In this document: piece by piece, positions 1 to 12,990 of the stretch
Position numbering within the stretch: the first letter of the stretch is position 1
Layout of the letters: every line of letters starts with the position of its first letter
NCBI GenBank assembly: GCA_963921195.1
Contig: OY992537.1
Location: 149,413,841 to 149,477,840 of the forward strand
Length of the DNA: 64,000 nucleotides
Source of the DNA: Pegoplata infirma
Lineage: Eukaryota > Arthropoda > Insecta > Diptera > Anthomyiidae
Direction of reading: 5' to 3'
Program-made: the position numbers and the translations under genes
Notes under the pieces: generated by a model
Databases searched by the model: none
What the model was told of the DNA's origin: nothing
What the model saw: the letters and a program-made list of their open reading frames with translations, nothing else

Positions 1-3000
1 GTTTTTTTTTTTATTTTTATGAGAAACCCATTATTTAAGGTTTCTTGGAGACCCTCATTTTTAAATTGCTATAACTCGGTAAATAATGATCCGATTTTGA
101 CTCTATAAAAACTAGAATGCATAAGTATATTAGCTTTATCATGACAGAAAAAAATTAAGACTATCGGACTAGTATTAACAGATATTTATGCATTCATATC
201 AAAAATATTTTCGGGTTACTTGTAATAACTTGAAATGGCTATATCAAGGTTACCATTATATCGATTTCAAATGCCTTTGCACGAATTTAAATCTTTTTCA
301 ATAAAGTTTAATTAGAATAAAAGAGATTGCTCGATTTTAAATTTTTAAAAAAATTTATTTTTTCAAAAATGATAAACTTGTAATTTTTCGTAGTCTGGAG
401 ACCTTTTACTTTCAACGGCTGTATCTCTGCAACTATTGCTCCGATTTTGTCAAAATAACAAAAAAATAAAATATTGAGACTTTATCTTTCCTCTGGAACC
501 AAATGTGAGACAATCGGGCTGGTACTTACAGAGATATATGCATTTATTCAAAGTTTTTTTTTTCATTTTTATGAGAAACCCATTATTTAAGGTTTCTTGG
601 AGACCCTCATTTTTAAATTGCTATAACTCGGTAAATAATGATCCAATTTTGACTCTATAAAAACTAGAATGCATAAGTATATTAGCTTTATCATGACAGA
701 AAAAAATTAAGACTATCGGACTAGTATTAACAGATATTTATGCATTCATATCAAAAATATTTTCGGGTTACTTGTAATAACTTGAAATGGCTATATCAAG
801 TTTACCATTATATCGATTTCAAATGCCTTTGCACGAATTTAAATCTTTTTCAATAAAGTTTAATTCGAATAAAAGAGATTGCTCGATTTTAAATTTTTAA
901 AAAAAATTATTTTTTCAAAAATGATAAACTTGTAATTTTTCGTAGTCTGGAGACCTTTTACTTTCAACGGCTGTATCTCTGCAACTATTGCTCCGATTTT
1001 GTCAAAATAACAAAAAAATAAAAGATTGAGACTTTATCTTTCCTCTGGAACCAAATGTGAGACAATCGGGCTGGTACTTACAGAGATATATGCATTTATG
1101 CAAAGTTTTTTTTTTCATTTTTATGAGAAACCCATTATTTAAGGTTTTTTGGAGACCCTCATTTTTAAATTGCTATAACTCGGTAAATAATGATCCGATT
1201 TTGACTCTATAAAAACTAGAAGGCATAAGTATATTAGCTTTATCATGACAGAAAAAAATTAAGACTATCGGACTAGTATTAACAGATATTTATGCATTCA
1301 TATCAAAAATATTTTCGGGTTACTTGTAATAACTTGAAATGGCTATATCAAGGTTACCATTCTATCGTTTTCTAATGCCTTTGCACGAATTTAAATCTTT
1401 TTCAATAAAGTTTAAATGAAATAAAAGAGATTGCTCGATTTTAAATTTTTAAAAAAATTTATTTTTTCAAAAATGATAAACTTGTAATTTTTCGTAGTCT
1501 GGAGACCTTTTACTTTCAACGGCTGTATCTCTGCAACTATTGCTCCGATTTTGTCAAAATAACAAAAAAATAAAAGATTGAGACTTTATCTTTCCTCTGG
1601 AACCAAATGTGAGACAATCGGGCTGGTACTTACAGAGATATATGCATTTATGCAAAGTTTTTTTTTCATTTTTATGAGAAACCCATTATTTAAGGTTTTT
1701 TGGAGACCCTCATTTTTAAATTGCTATAACTCGGTAAATAATGATCCGATTTTGACTCTATAAAAATTAGAATGCATAAGTATATTAGCTTTATCATGAC
1801 AGAAAATAATTAAGACTATCAGACTAGTATTAACAGATATTTATGCATTCATATCAAAAATATTATCGGGTTACTTGTAATAACTTGAAATGGCTATATC
1901 AAGGTTACTATTATATCGCTTTCAAATGCCTTTGCACGAATTTAAATCTTTTTCAATAAAGTTTAAATAGAATAAAAGAGATTGCTCGATTTTAAATTTT
2001 TAAAAAAATTGTTTTTTTCAATAATGATAAACTTGTAATTTTTCGTAGTCTGGAGACCTTTTACTTTCAACGGCTGTATCTCTGCAACTATTGCTCCGAT
2101 TTTGTCAAAATAACAAAAAAATAAAAGATTAAGACTTTATCTTTCCTCTGGAACCAAATGTGAGACAATCGGGCTGGTACTTACAGAGATATATGCATTT
2201 ATGCAAAGTTTTTTTTTTCATTTTTATGAGAAACCCAGTATTTAAGGTTTTTTGGAGACCCTCATTTTTAAATTGCTATAACTCGGTAAATAATGATCCG
2301 ATTTTGACTCTATAAAAACTAGAAGGCATAAGAATATTAGCTTTATCATGACAGAAAAAAATTAAGACTATCGGACTAGTATTAACAGATATTTATGCAT
2401 TCATATCAAAAATATTTTCGGGTTACTTGTAATAACTTGAAATGGCTATATCAAGGTTACCATTATTTCGATTTCAAATGCCTTTGCACGAATTTAAATT
2501 TTTTTCAATAAAGTTTAAATAGAATAAAAGAGATTGCTCGATTTTAAATTTTTAAAAAAATTTTCGTAGTCTGGAGACCTTTTACTTTCAACGGCTGTAT
2601 CTCTGCAACTATTGCTCCGATTTTGTCAAAATAACAAAAAAATAAAAGATTGAGACTTTATCTTTCCTCTGGAACCAAATGTGAGGCAATCGGGCTGGTA
2701 CTTACAGAGATATATGCATTTATGCAAAGTTTTTTTTTTTATTTTTATGAGAAACCCATTATTTAAGGTTTCTTGGAGACCCTCATTTTTAAATTGCTAT
2801 AACTCGGTAAATAATGATCCGATTTTGACTCTATAAAAACTAGAATGCATAAGTATATTAGCTTTATCATGACAGAAAAAAATTAAGACTATCAGACTAG
2901 TATTAACAGATATTTATGCATTCATATCAAAAATATTTTCGGGTTACTTGTAATAACTTGAAATGGCTATATCAAGGTTACCATTATATCAATTTCAAAT

Positions 3001-3970
3001 GCCTTTGCACGAATTTAAATCTTTTTCAATAAAGTTTAATTAGAATAAAAGAGATTGCTCGATTTTAAATTTTTAAAAAAATTTAATTTTTTCAAAAATG
3101 ATAAACTTGTAATTTTTCGTAGTCTGGAGACCTTTTACTTTCAACGGCTGTATCTCTGCAAATATTGCTCCGATTTTGTCAAAATAACAAAAAATAAAAG
3201 ATTGAGACTTTATCTTTCCTCTGGAACCAAATGTGAGACAATCGGGCTGGTACTTACAGAGATATATGCATTTATGCAAAGTTTTTTTTTTTCATTTTTA
3301 TGAGAAACCCATTATTTAAGGTTTTTTGGAGACCCTCATTTTTAAATTGCTATAACTCGGTAAATAATGATCCGATTTTGACTCTATAAAAACTAGAATG
3401 CATAAGTATATTAGCTTTATCATGACAGAAAAAATTTAAGACTATCAGACTAGTATTAACAGATATTTATGCATTCATATCAAAAATATTTTCGGGTTAC
3501 TTGTAATAACTTGAAATGGCTATATCAAGGTTACCATTATATCGCTTTCAAGTGCCTTTGCACGAATTTAAATCTTTTTCAATAAAGTTTAAATAGAATA
3601 AAAGAGATTGCTCGATTTTAAATTTTTAAAAAAATTTATTTTTTCAATAATGATAAACTTGTAATTTTTCGTAGTCTGGAGACCTTTTACTTTCAACGGC
3701 TGTATCTCTGCAACTATTGCTCCGATTTTGTCAAAATAACAAAAAAATAAAAGATTAAGACTTTATCTTTCCTCTGGAACCAAATGTGAGACAATCGGGC
3801 TGGTACTTACAGAGATATATGCATTTATGCAAAGTTTTTTTTCATTTTTATGAGAAACCCATTATTTAAGGTTTTTTGGAGACCCTCATTTTTAAATTGC
3901 TATAACTCGGTAAATAATGATCCGATTTTGACTCTATAAAAACTAGAATGCATAAGTATATTAGCTTTAT

Positions 3971-6900
3971 CATGACAGCAAAAAATTAAGACTATCGGAC
4001 TAGTATTAACAGATATTTATGCATTCATATCAAAAATATTTTCGGGTTACTTGTAATAACTTGAAATGGCTATATCAAGGTTACCATTATTTCGATTTCA
4101 AATGCCTTTCCACGAATTTAAATCTTTTTCAATAAAGTTTAAATAGAATAAAGGAGATTGCTCGATTTTAAATTTTTAAAAAAATTTATTTTTTCAAAAA
4201 TGATAAAGTTGTAATTTTTCGCAGTCTGGAGACCTTTTACTTTCAACGGCTGTATCTCTGCAACTATTGCTCCGATTTTGTCAAAATAACAAAAAAATAA
4301 AAGATTGAGACTTTATCTTTCCTCTGGAACCAAATGTGAGACAATCGGGCTGGTACTTACAGAGATATATGCATTTATGCAAAGTTTATTTTTCATTTTT
4401 ATGAGAAACCCATTATTTAAGGTTTTTTGGAGACCCTCATTTTTAAATTGCTATAACTCGGTAAATAATGATCAGATTTTGACTCTATAAAAACTAGAAG
4501 GCATAAGAATATTAGCTTTATCATGACAGAAAAAAATTAAGACTATCGGACTAGTATTAACAGATATTTATGCATTCATATCAAAAATATTTTCGGGTTA
4601 CTTGTAATAACTTGAAATGGCTATATCAAGGTTACCATTATTTCGATTTCAAATGCCTTTGCACGAATTTAAATTTTTTTCAATAAAGTTTAAATAGAAT
4701 AAAAGAGATTGCTCGATTTTAAATTTTTAAAAAAATTTTCGTAGTCTGGAGACCTTTTACTTTCAACGGCTGTATCTCTGCAACTATTGCTCCGATTTTG
4801 TCAAAATAACAAAAAAATAAAAGATTGAGACTTTATCTTTCCTCTGGAACCAAATGTGAGGCAATCGGGCTGGTACTTACAGAGATATATGCATTTATGC
4901 AAAGTTTTTTTTTTTATTTTTATGAGAAACCCATTATTTAAGGTTTCTTGGAGACCCTCATTTTTAAATTGCTATAACTCGGTAAATAATGATCCGATTT
5001 TGACTCTATAAAAACTAGAATGCATAAGTATATTAGCTTTATCATGACAGAAAAAAATTAAGACTATCGGACTAGTATTAACAGATATTTATGCATTCAT
5101 ATCAAAAATATTTTCGGGTTACTTGTAATAACTTGAAATGGCTATATCAAGGTTACCATTATATCGATTTCAAATGCCTTTGCACGAATTTAAATCTTTT
5201 TCAATAAAGTTTAATTAGAATAAAAGAGATTGCTCGATTTTAAATTTTTAAAAAAATTTATTTTTTCAAAAATGATAAACTTGTAATTTTTCGTAGTCTG
5301 GAGACCTTTTACTTTCAACGGCTGTATCTCTGCAACTATTGCTCCGATTTTGTCAAAATAACAAAAAAATAAAATATTGAGACTTTATCTTTCCTCTGGA
5401 ACCAAATGTGAGGCAATCGGGCTGGTACTTACAGAGATATATGCATTTATTCAAAGTTTTTTTTTTCATTTTTATGAGAAACCCATTATTTAAGGTTTCT
5501 TGGAGACCCTCATTTTTAAATTGCTATAACTCGGTAAATAATGATCCGATTTTGACTCTATAAAAACTAGAATGCATAAGTATATTAGCTTTATCATGAC
5601 AGAAAAAAATTAAGACTATCGGACTAGTATTAACAGATATTTATGCATTCATATCAAAAATATTTTCGGGTTACTTGTAATAACTTGAAATGGCTATATC
5701 AAGGTTACCATTATATCAATTTCAAATGCCTTTGCACGAATTTAAATCTTTTTCAATAAAGTTTAATTAGAATAAAAGAGATTGCTCGATTTTAAATTTT
5801 TAAAAAAATTTATTTTTTCAGAAATGATAAACTTGTAATTTTTCGTAGTCTGGAGACCTTTTACTTTCAACGGCTGTATCTCTGCAACTATTGCTCCGAT
5901 TTTGTCAAAATAACAAAAAAATAAAAGATTGAGACTTTATCTTTCCTCTGGAACCAAATGTGAGACAATCGGGCTGGTACTTACAGAGATATATTCATTT
6001 ATGCAAAGTTTTTTTTTTCATTTTTATGAGAAACCCATTATTTAAGGTTTTTTAATTGCTATAACTCGGTAAATAATGATCCGATTTTGACTCTATAAAA
6101 ACTATAATGCATAAGTATATTAGCTTTATCATGACAGAAAAAATTTAAGACTATCAGACTAGTATTAACAGATATTTATGCATTCATATCAAAAATATTT
6201 TCGGGTTACTTGTAATAACTTGAAATGGCTATATCAAGGTTACCATTCAATCGTTTTCTAATGCCTTTGCACGAATTTAAATCTTTTTCAATAAAGTTTA
6301 AATAGAATAAAAGAGATTGCTCGATTTTAAATTTTTAAAAAAAATTTTATTTTCAAAAATGATAAACTTGTAATTTTTCGTAGTCTGGAGACCTTTTACT
6401 TTCAACGGCTGTATCTCTGCAACTATTGCTCCGATTTTGTCAAAATAACAAAAAAATAAAAGATTGAGACTTTATCTTTCCTCTGGAACCAAATGTGAGG
6501 CAATCGGGCTGGTACTTACAGAGATATATGCATTTATGCAAAGTTTTTTTTTTATTTTTATGAGAAACCCATTATTTAAGGTTTCTTGGAGACCCTCATT
6601 TTTAAATTGCTATAACTCGGTAAATAATGATCCGATTTTGACTCTATAAAAACTAGAATGCATAAGTATATTAGCTTTATCATGTCAAAAAAAAAAGTTA
6701 AGACTATCGGACTAGTATTAACAGATATTTATGCATTCATATCAAAAATATTTTCGGGTTACTTGTAATAACTTGAAATGGCTATATCAAGGTTACCATT
6801 ATATCGATTTCAAATGCCTTTGCACGAATTTAAATCTTTTTCAATAAAGTTTAATTAGAATAAAAGAGATTGCTCGATTTTAAATTTTTAAAAAAATTTA

Positions 6901-7234
6901 TTTTTTCAAAAATGATAAACTTGTAATTTTTCGTAGTCTGGAGACCTTTTACTTTCAACCGCTGTATCTCTGCAACTATTGCTCCGATTTTGTCAAAATA
7001 ACAAAAAAATAAAAGATTGAGACTTTATCTTTCCTCTGGAACCAAATGTGAGACAATCGGGCTGGTACTTACAGAGATATATGCATTTATGCAAAGTTTT
7101 TTTTTTCATTTTTATGAGAAACCCATTATTTAAGGTTTTTTGGAGACCCTCATTTTTAAATTGCTATAACTCGGTAAATAATGATCCGATTTTGACTCTA
7201 TAAAAACTAGAATGCATAAGTATATTAGCTTTAT
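3971..7234 (+). repeat. higher-order repeat, 6 monomers, copy 1
   Basis: A run of six monomers whose diagnostic variants recur 3264 bp later in the same order: catgacagcaaaaa (3971 and 7235), aaaggagattgc (near 4150 and 7415), the gtttatttttcat T-run variant (near 4385 and 7649), the 31-bp deletion (near 4734 and 7999), atattcatttatg (near 5993 and 9254), tcatgtcaaaaaa (near 6680 and 9959) and caaccgctgt (near 6957 and 10237). The ordered set of rare variants shows block duplication rather than independent mutation. Boundaries are approximate because any point in the unit can serve as the start. Confidence 0.85.
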
Positions 7235-8784
7235 CATGACAGCAAAAAATTAAGACTATCGGACTAGTATTAACAGATATTTATGCATTCATATCAAAAA
7301 TATTTTCGGGTTACTTGTAATAACTTGAAATGGCTATATCAAGGTTACCATTATTTCGATTTCAAATGCCTTTGCACGAATTTAAATCTTTTTCAATAAA
7401 GTTTAAATAGAATAAAGGAGATTGCTCGATTTTAAATTTTTAAAAAAATTTATTTTTTCAAAAATGATAAAGTTGTAATTTTTCGTAGTCTGGAGACCTT
7501 TTACTTTCAACGGCTGTATCTCTGCAACTATTGCTCCGATTTTGTCAAAATAACAAAAAAATAAAAGATTGAGACTTTATCTTTCCTCTGGAACCAAATG
7601 TGAGACAATCGGGCTGGTACTTACAGAGATATATGCATTTATGCAAAGTTTATTTTTCATTTTTATGAGAAACCCATTATTTAAGGTTTTTTGGAGACCC
7701 TCATTTTTAAATTGCTATAACTCGGTAAATAATGATCCGATTTTGACTCTATAAAAACTAGAAGGCATAAGAATATTAGCTTTATCATGACAGAAAAAAA
7801 TTAAGACTATCGGACTAGTATTAACAGATATTTATGCATTCATATCAAAAATATTTTCGGGTTACTTGTAATAACTTGAAATGGCTATATCAAGGTTACC
7901 ATTATTTCGATTTCAAATGCCTTTGCACGAATTTAAATTTTTTTCAATAAAGTTTAAATAGAATAAAAGAGATTGCTCGATTTTAAATTTTTAAAAAAAT
8001 TTTCGTAGTCTGGAGACCTTTTACTTTCAACGGCTGTATCTCTGCAACTATTGCTCCGATTTTGTCAAAATAACAAAAAAATAAAAGATTGAGACTTTAT
8101 CTTTCCTCTGGAACCAAATGTGAGGCAATCGGGCTGGTACTTACAGAGATATATGCATTTATGCAAAGTTTTTTTTTTATTTTTATGAGAAACCCATTAT
8201 TTAAGGTTTCTTGGAGACCCTCATTTTTAAATTGCTATAACTCGGTAAATAATGATCCGATTTTGACTCTATAAAAACTAGAATGCATAAGTATATTAGC
8301 TTTATCATGACAGAAAAAAATTAAGACTATCGGACTAGTATTAACAGATATTTATGCATTCATATCAAAAATATTTTCGGGTTACTTGTAATAACTTGAA
8401 ATGGCTATATCAAGGTTACCATTATATCGATTTCAAATGCCTTTGCACGAATTTAAATCTTTTTCAATAAAGTTTAATTAGAATAAAAGAGATTGCTCGA
8501 TTTTAAATTTTTAAAAAAATTTATTTTTTCAAAAATGATAAACTTGTAATTTTTCGTAGTCTGGAGACCTTTTACTTTCAACGGCTGTATCTCTGCAACT
8601 ATTGCTCCGATTTTGTCAAAATAACAAAAAAATAAAATATTGAGACTTTATCTTTCCTCTGGAACCAAATGTGAGGCAATCGGGCTGGTACTTACAGAGA
8701 TATATGCATTTATTCAAAGTTTTTTTTTCATTTTTATGAGAAACCCATTATTTAAGGTTTCTTGGAGACCCTCATTTTTAAATT

Positions 8785-8954
8785 GCTATAACTCGGTAAA
8801 TAATGATCCGATTTTGACTCTATAAAAACTAGAATGCATAAGTATATTAGCTTTATCATGACAGAAAAAAATTAAGACTATCGGACTAGTATTAACAGAT
8901 ATTTATGCATTCATATCAAAAATATTTTCGGGTTACTTGTAATAACTTGAAATG
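8785..8954 (+). repeat. monomer sub-block 1 (170 bp)
   Basis: Begins gctataactcggtaaataat and continues with tgatccgattttg. A ggagacc word lies 21 bp before the anchor, and gactatcggactag starts 91 bp after it. Sub-block 3 has its own ggagacc and gacaatcgggctgg at exactly the same offsets (-21 and +91), so these two blocks are colinear homologues. This spacing is read directly from the sequence. Confidence 0.75.
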
Positions 8955-9134
8955 GCTATATCAAGGTTACCATTATATCAATTTCAAATGCCTTTGCACG
9001 AATTTAAATCTTTTTCAATAAAGTTTAATTAGAATAAAAGAGATTGCTCGATTTTAAATTTTTAAAAAAATTTATTTTTTCAGAAATGATAAACTTGTAA
9101 TTTTTCGTAGTCTGGAGACCTTTTACTTTCAACG
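8955..9134 (+). repeat. monomer sub-block 2 (180 bp, most diverged)
   Basis: Begins gctatatcaaggttaccatt and in most copies continues with atatcgatttc. Without gaps it matches the first 20 bases of sub-blocks 1 and 3 at 13 of 20 positions each, and the cgattt word sits at the same offset. Beyond about 35 bp the similarity is weak by eye. Membership in the trimer is therefore an inference resting on the start of the block and on block length. Confidence 0.55.
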
Positions 9135-9335
9135 GCTGTATCTCTGCAACTATTGCTCCGATTTTGTCAAAATAACAAAAAAATAAAAGATTGAGACTTT
9201 ATCTTTCCTCTGGAACCAAATGTGAGACAATCGGGCTGGTACTTACAGAGATATATTCATTTATGCAAAGTTTTTTTTTCATTTTTATGAGAAACCCATT
9301 ATTTAAGGTTTTTTGGAGACCCTCATTTTTAAATT
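9135..9335 (+). repeat. monomer sub-block 3 (201 bp)
   Basis: Begins gctgtatctctgcaactatt and continues with gctccgattttg. It matches sub-block 1 at 14 of 20 positions in the first 20 bases. At offset +91, gacaatcgggctggtactta matches sub-block 1 at 15 of 20 positions. It is followed by atatgcattt, corresponding to tatgcattc in block 1. It includes the T run that varies between copies, which explains part of its greater length. Confidence 0.75.
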
Positions 9336-10230
9336 GCTATAACTCGGTAAATAATGATGCGATTTTGACTCTATAAAAACTAGAATGCATAAGTATATTA
9401 GCTTTATCATGACAGAAAAAATTTAAGACTATCAGACTAGTATTAACAGATATTTATGCATTCATATCAAAAATATTTTCGGGTTACTTGTAATAACTTG
9501 AAATGGCTATATCAAGGTTACCATTCTATCGTTTTCTAATGCCTTTGCACGAATTTAAATCTTTTTCAATAAAGTTTAAATAGAATAAAAGAGATTGCTC
9601 GATTTTAAATTTTTAAAAAAAAAATTTTTTTTCAAAAATGATAAACTTGTAATTTTTCGTAGTCTGGAGACCTTTTACTTTCAACGGCTGTATCTCTGCA
9701 ACTATTGCTCCGATTTTGTCAAAATAACAAAAAAATAAAAGATTGAGACTTTATCTTTCCTCTGGAACCAAATGTGAGGCAATCGGGCTGGTACTTACAG
9801 AGATATATGCATTTATGCAAAGTTTTTTTTTTATTTTTATGAGAAACCCATTATTTAAGGTTTCTTGGAGACCCTCATTTTTAAATTGCTATAACTCGGT
9901 AAATAATGATCCGATTTTGACTCTATAAAAACTAGAATGCATAAGTATATTAGCTTTATCATGTCAAAAAAAAAGTTAAGACTATCGGACTAGTATTAAC
10001 AGATATTTATGCATTCATATCAAAAATATTTTCGGGTTACTTGTAATAACTTGAAATGGCTATATCAAGGTTACCATTATATCGATTTCAAATGCCTTTG
10101 CACGAATTTAAATCTTTTTCAATAAAGTTTAATTAGAATAAAAGAGATTGCTCGATTTTAAATTTTTAAAAAAATTTATTTTTTCAAAAATGATAAACTT
10201 GTAATTTTTCGTAGTCTGGAGACCTTTTAC

Positions 10231-12990
10231 TTTCAACCGCTGTATCTCTGCAACTATTGCTCCGATTTTGTCAAAATAACAAAAAAATAAAAGATTGAGA
10301 CTTTATCTTTCCTCTGGAACCAAATGTGAGACAATCGGGCTGGTACTTACAGAGATATATGCATTTATGCAAAGTTTTTTTTTCATTTTTATGAGAAACC
10401 CATTATTTAAGGTTTTTTGGAGACCCTCATTTTTAAATTGCTATAACTCGGTAAATAATGATGCGATTTTGACTCTATAAAAACTAGAATGCATAAGTAT
10501 ATTAGCTTTATCATGACAGAAAAAATTTAAGACTATCAGACTAGTATTAACAGATATTTATGCATTCATAACAAAAATATTTTCGGGTTACTTGTAATAA
10601 CTTGAAATGGCTATATCAAGGTTACAATTCTATCGTTTTCTAATGCCTTTGCACGAATTTAAATCTTTTTCAATTAAGTTTAAATAGAATAAAAGAGATT
10701 GCTCGATTTTAAATTTTTTAAAAAATTTTTTTTTTCAAAAATGATAAACTTGTAATTTTTCGTAGTCTGGAGACCTTTTACTTTCAACGGCTGTATCTCT
10801 GCAACTATTGCTCCGATTTTGTCAAAATAACAAAAAAATAAAAGATTGAGACTTTATCTTTCCTCTGGAACCAAATGTGAGACAATCGGGCTGGTACTTA
10901 CAGAGATATATGCATTTATGCAAAGTTTTTTTTTTTTTCATTTTTATGAGAAACCCATTATTTAAGGTTTTTTGGAGACCCTCATTTTTAAATTGCTATA
11001 ACTCGGTAAATAATGATCCGATTTTGACTCTATAAAAATTAGAATGCATAAGTATATTAGCTTTATCATGACAGAAAAAAATTAAGACTATCGGACTAGT
11101 ATTAACAGATATTTATGCATTCATATCAAAAATATTTTCGGGTTACTTGTAATAACTTGAAATGGCTATATCAAGGTTACCATTATATCGATTTCAAATG
11201 CCTTTGCATGAATTTAAATCTTTTTCAATAAAGTTTAATTCGAATAAAAGAGATTGCTCGATTTTAAATTTTTAAAAAAAATTATTTTTTCAAAAATGAT
11301 AAACTTGTAATTTTTCGTAGTCTGGAGACCTTTTACTTTCAACGGCTGTATCTCTGCAACTATTGCTCCGATTTTGTCAAAATAACAAAAAAATAAAAGA
11401 TTGAGACTTTATCGTTCCTCTGGAACCAAATGTGAGACAATCGGGCTGGTACTTACAGAGATATATGCATTTATGCAAAGTTTTTTTTTCATTTTTATGA
11501 GAAACCCATTATTTAAGGTTTTTTGGAGACCCTCATTTTTAAATTGCTATAACTCGGTAAATAATGATCCGATTTTGACTCTATAAAAACTAGAAGGCAT
11601 AAGTATATTAGCTTTATCATGACAGAAAAAAATTAAGACTATCGGACTAGTATTAACAGATATTTATGCATTCATATCAAAAATATTTTCGGGTTACTTG
11701 TAATAACTTGAAATGGCTATATCAAGGTTACCATTCTATCGTTTTCTAATGCCTTTGCACGAATTTAAATCTTTTTCAATAAAGTTTAAATAGAATAAAA
11801 GAGATTGCTCGATTTTAAATTTTCAAAAAAAATTATTTTTTCAAAAATGATAAACTTGTAATTTTTCGTAGTCTGGAGACCTTTTACTTTCAACGGCTGT
11901 ATCTCTGCAACTATTGCTCCGATTTTGTCAAAATAACAAAAAAATAAAAGATTGAGACTTTATCTTTCCTCTGGAACCAAATGTGAGACAATCGGGCTGG
12001 TACTTACAGAGATATATGCATTTATGCAAAGTTTTTTTTTTTCATTTTTATGAGAAACCCATTATTTAAGGTTTTTTGGAGACCCTCATTTTTAAATTGC
12101 TATAACTCGGTAAATAATGATCCGATTTTGACTCTATAAAAATTAGAATGCATAAGTATATTAGCTTTATCATGACAGAAAAAAATTAAGACTATCAGAC
12201 TAGTATTAACAGATATTTATGCATTCATATCAAAAATATTTTCGGGTTACTTGTAATAACTTGAAATGGCTATATCAAGGTAACCTTTATATCGCTTTCA
12301 AATGCCTTTGCACGAATTTAAATCTTTTTCAATAAAGTTTAATTAGAATAAAAGAGATTGCTCGATTTTAAATTTTTAAAAAAATTTATTTTTTCAAAAA
12401 TGATAAACTTGTAATTTTTCGTAGTCTGGAGACCTTTTACTTTCAACGGCTGTATCTCTGCAACTATTGCTCCGATTTTGTCAAAATAACAAAAAAATAA
12501 AAGATTAAGACTTTATCTTTCCTCTGGAACCAAATGTGAGACAATCGGGCTGGTACTTACAGAGATATATGCATTTATGCAAAGTTTTTTTTCATTTTTA
12601 TGAGAAACCCATTATTTAATGTTTTTTGGAGACCCTCATTTTTAAATTGCTATAACTCGGTAAATAATGATCCGATTTTGACTCTATAAAAACTAGAATG
12701 CATAAGTATATTAGCTTTATCATGACAGCAAAAAATTAAGACTATCGGACTAGTATTAACAGATATTTATGCATTCATATCAAAAATATTTTCGGGTTAC
12801 TTGTAATATCTTGAAATGGCTATATCAAGGTTACCATTATATCAATTTCAAATGCCTTTGCACGAATTTAAATCTTTTTCAATAAAGTTTAATTAGAATA
12901 AAAGAGATTGCTCGATTTTAAATTTTTAAAAAAATTTATTTTTTCAAAAATGATAAACTTGTAATTTTTCGTAGTCTGGAGACCTTTTAC
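10231..12990 (+). repeat. higher-order repeat, 5 monomers, copy 1
   Basis: Diagnostic variants recur at 2.74-2.76 kb: caaccgctgt (10235 and 12995), cattcataacaaaa (near 10563 and 13310), ggttacaattc (near 10620 and 13365) and atcgttcctc (near 11412 and 14154). The period equals five monomers. The start shares the caaccgctgt marker with the end of the preceding six-monomer unit, so the two systems overlap. Confidence 0.8.

Larger units (their letters stand above)
8640..9190 (+). repeat. representative 551-bp monomer with internal trimer structure
   Basis: A typical full unit chosen as reference. Landmarks in order: the T run followed by catttttatgag, ggagaccctc, gctataactcgg, agaatgcataag, gactatcggactag, a cgggttacttg segment, gctatatcaagg, tgcctttgcacg, gattgctcg, ggagacctttt and gctgtatctctgc. 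The gctata/gctgta anchors fall at 8785, 8955, 9135 and, in the next unit, 9336. They divide the monomer into blocks of 170, 180 and 201 bp. The blocks share a gapless start, which suggests the monomer arose by triplication of a shorter ancestor. Confidence 0.85.
7235..10511 (+). repeat. higher-order repeat, 6 monomers, copy 2
   Basis: Second copy of the six-monomer unit, with the same ordered variants. It differs from copy 1 by a few substitutions. It also keeps the ggagaccctc segment near 9315 that copy 1 lost near 6050, so that loss occurred after the duplication. After about 10.4 kb the variant series changes to that of the next, five-monomer unit. Confidence 0.8.

Noticed and set aside
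1578..1763. Recurrent 61-codon frames with similar predicted peptides, about one per monomer (for example 1578-1763 and 63477-63662)
   Set aside because: They begin at TTG rather than ATG, repeat only because the satellite repeats, and are broken wherever the T run changes length. Nothing suggests selection on a protein.
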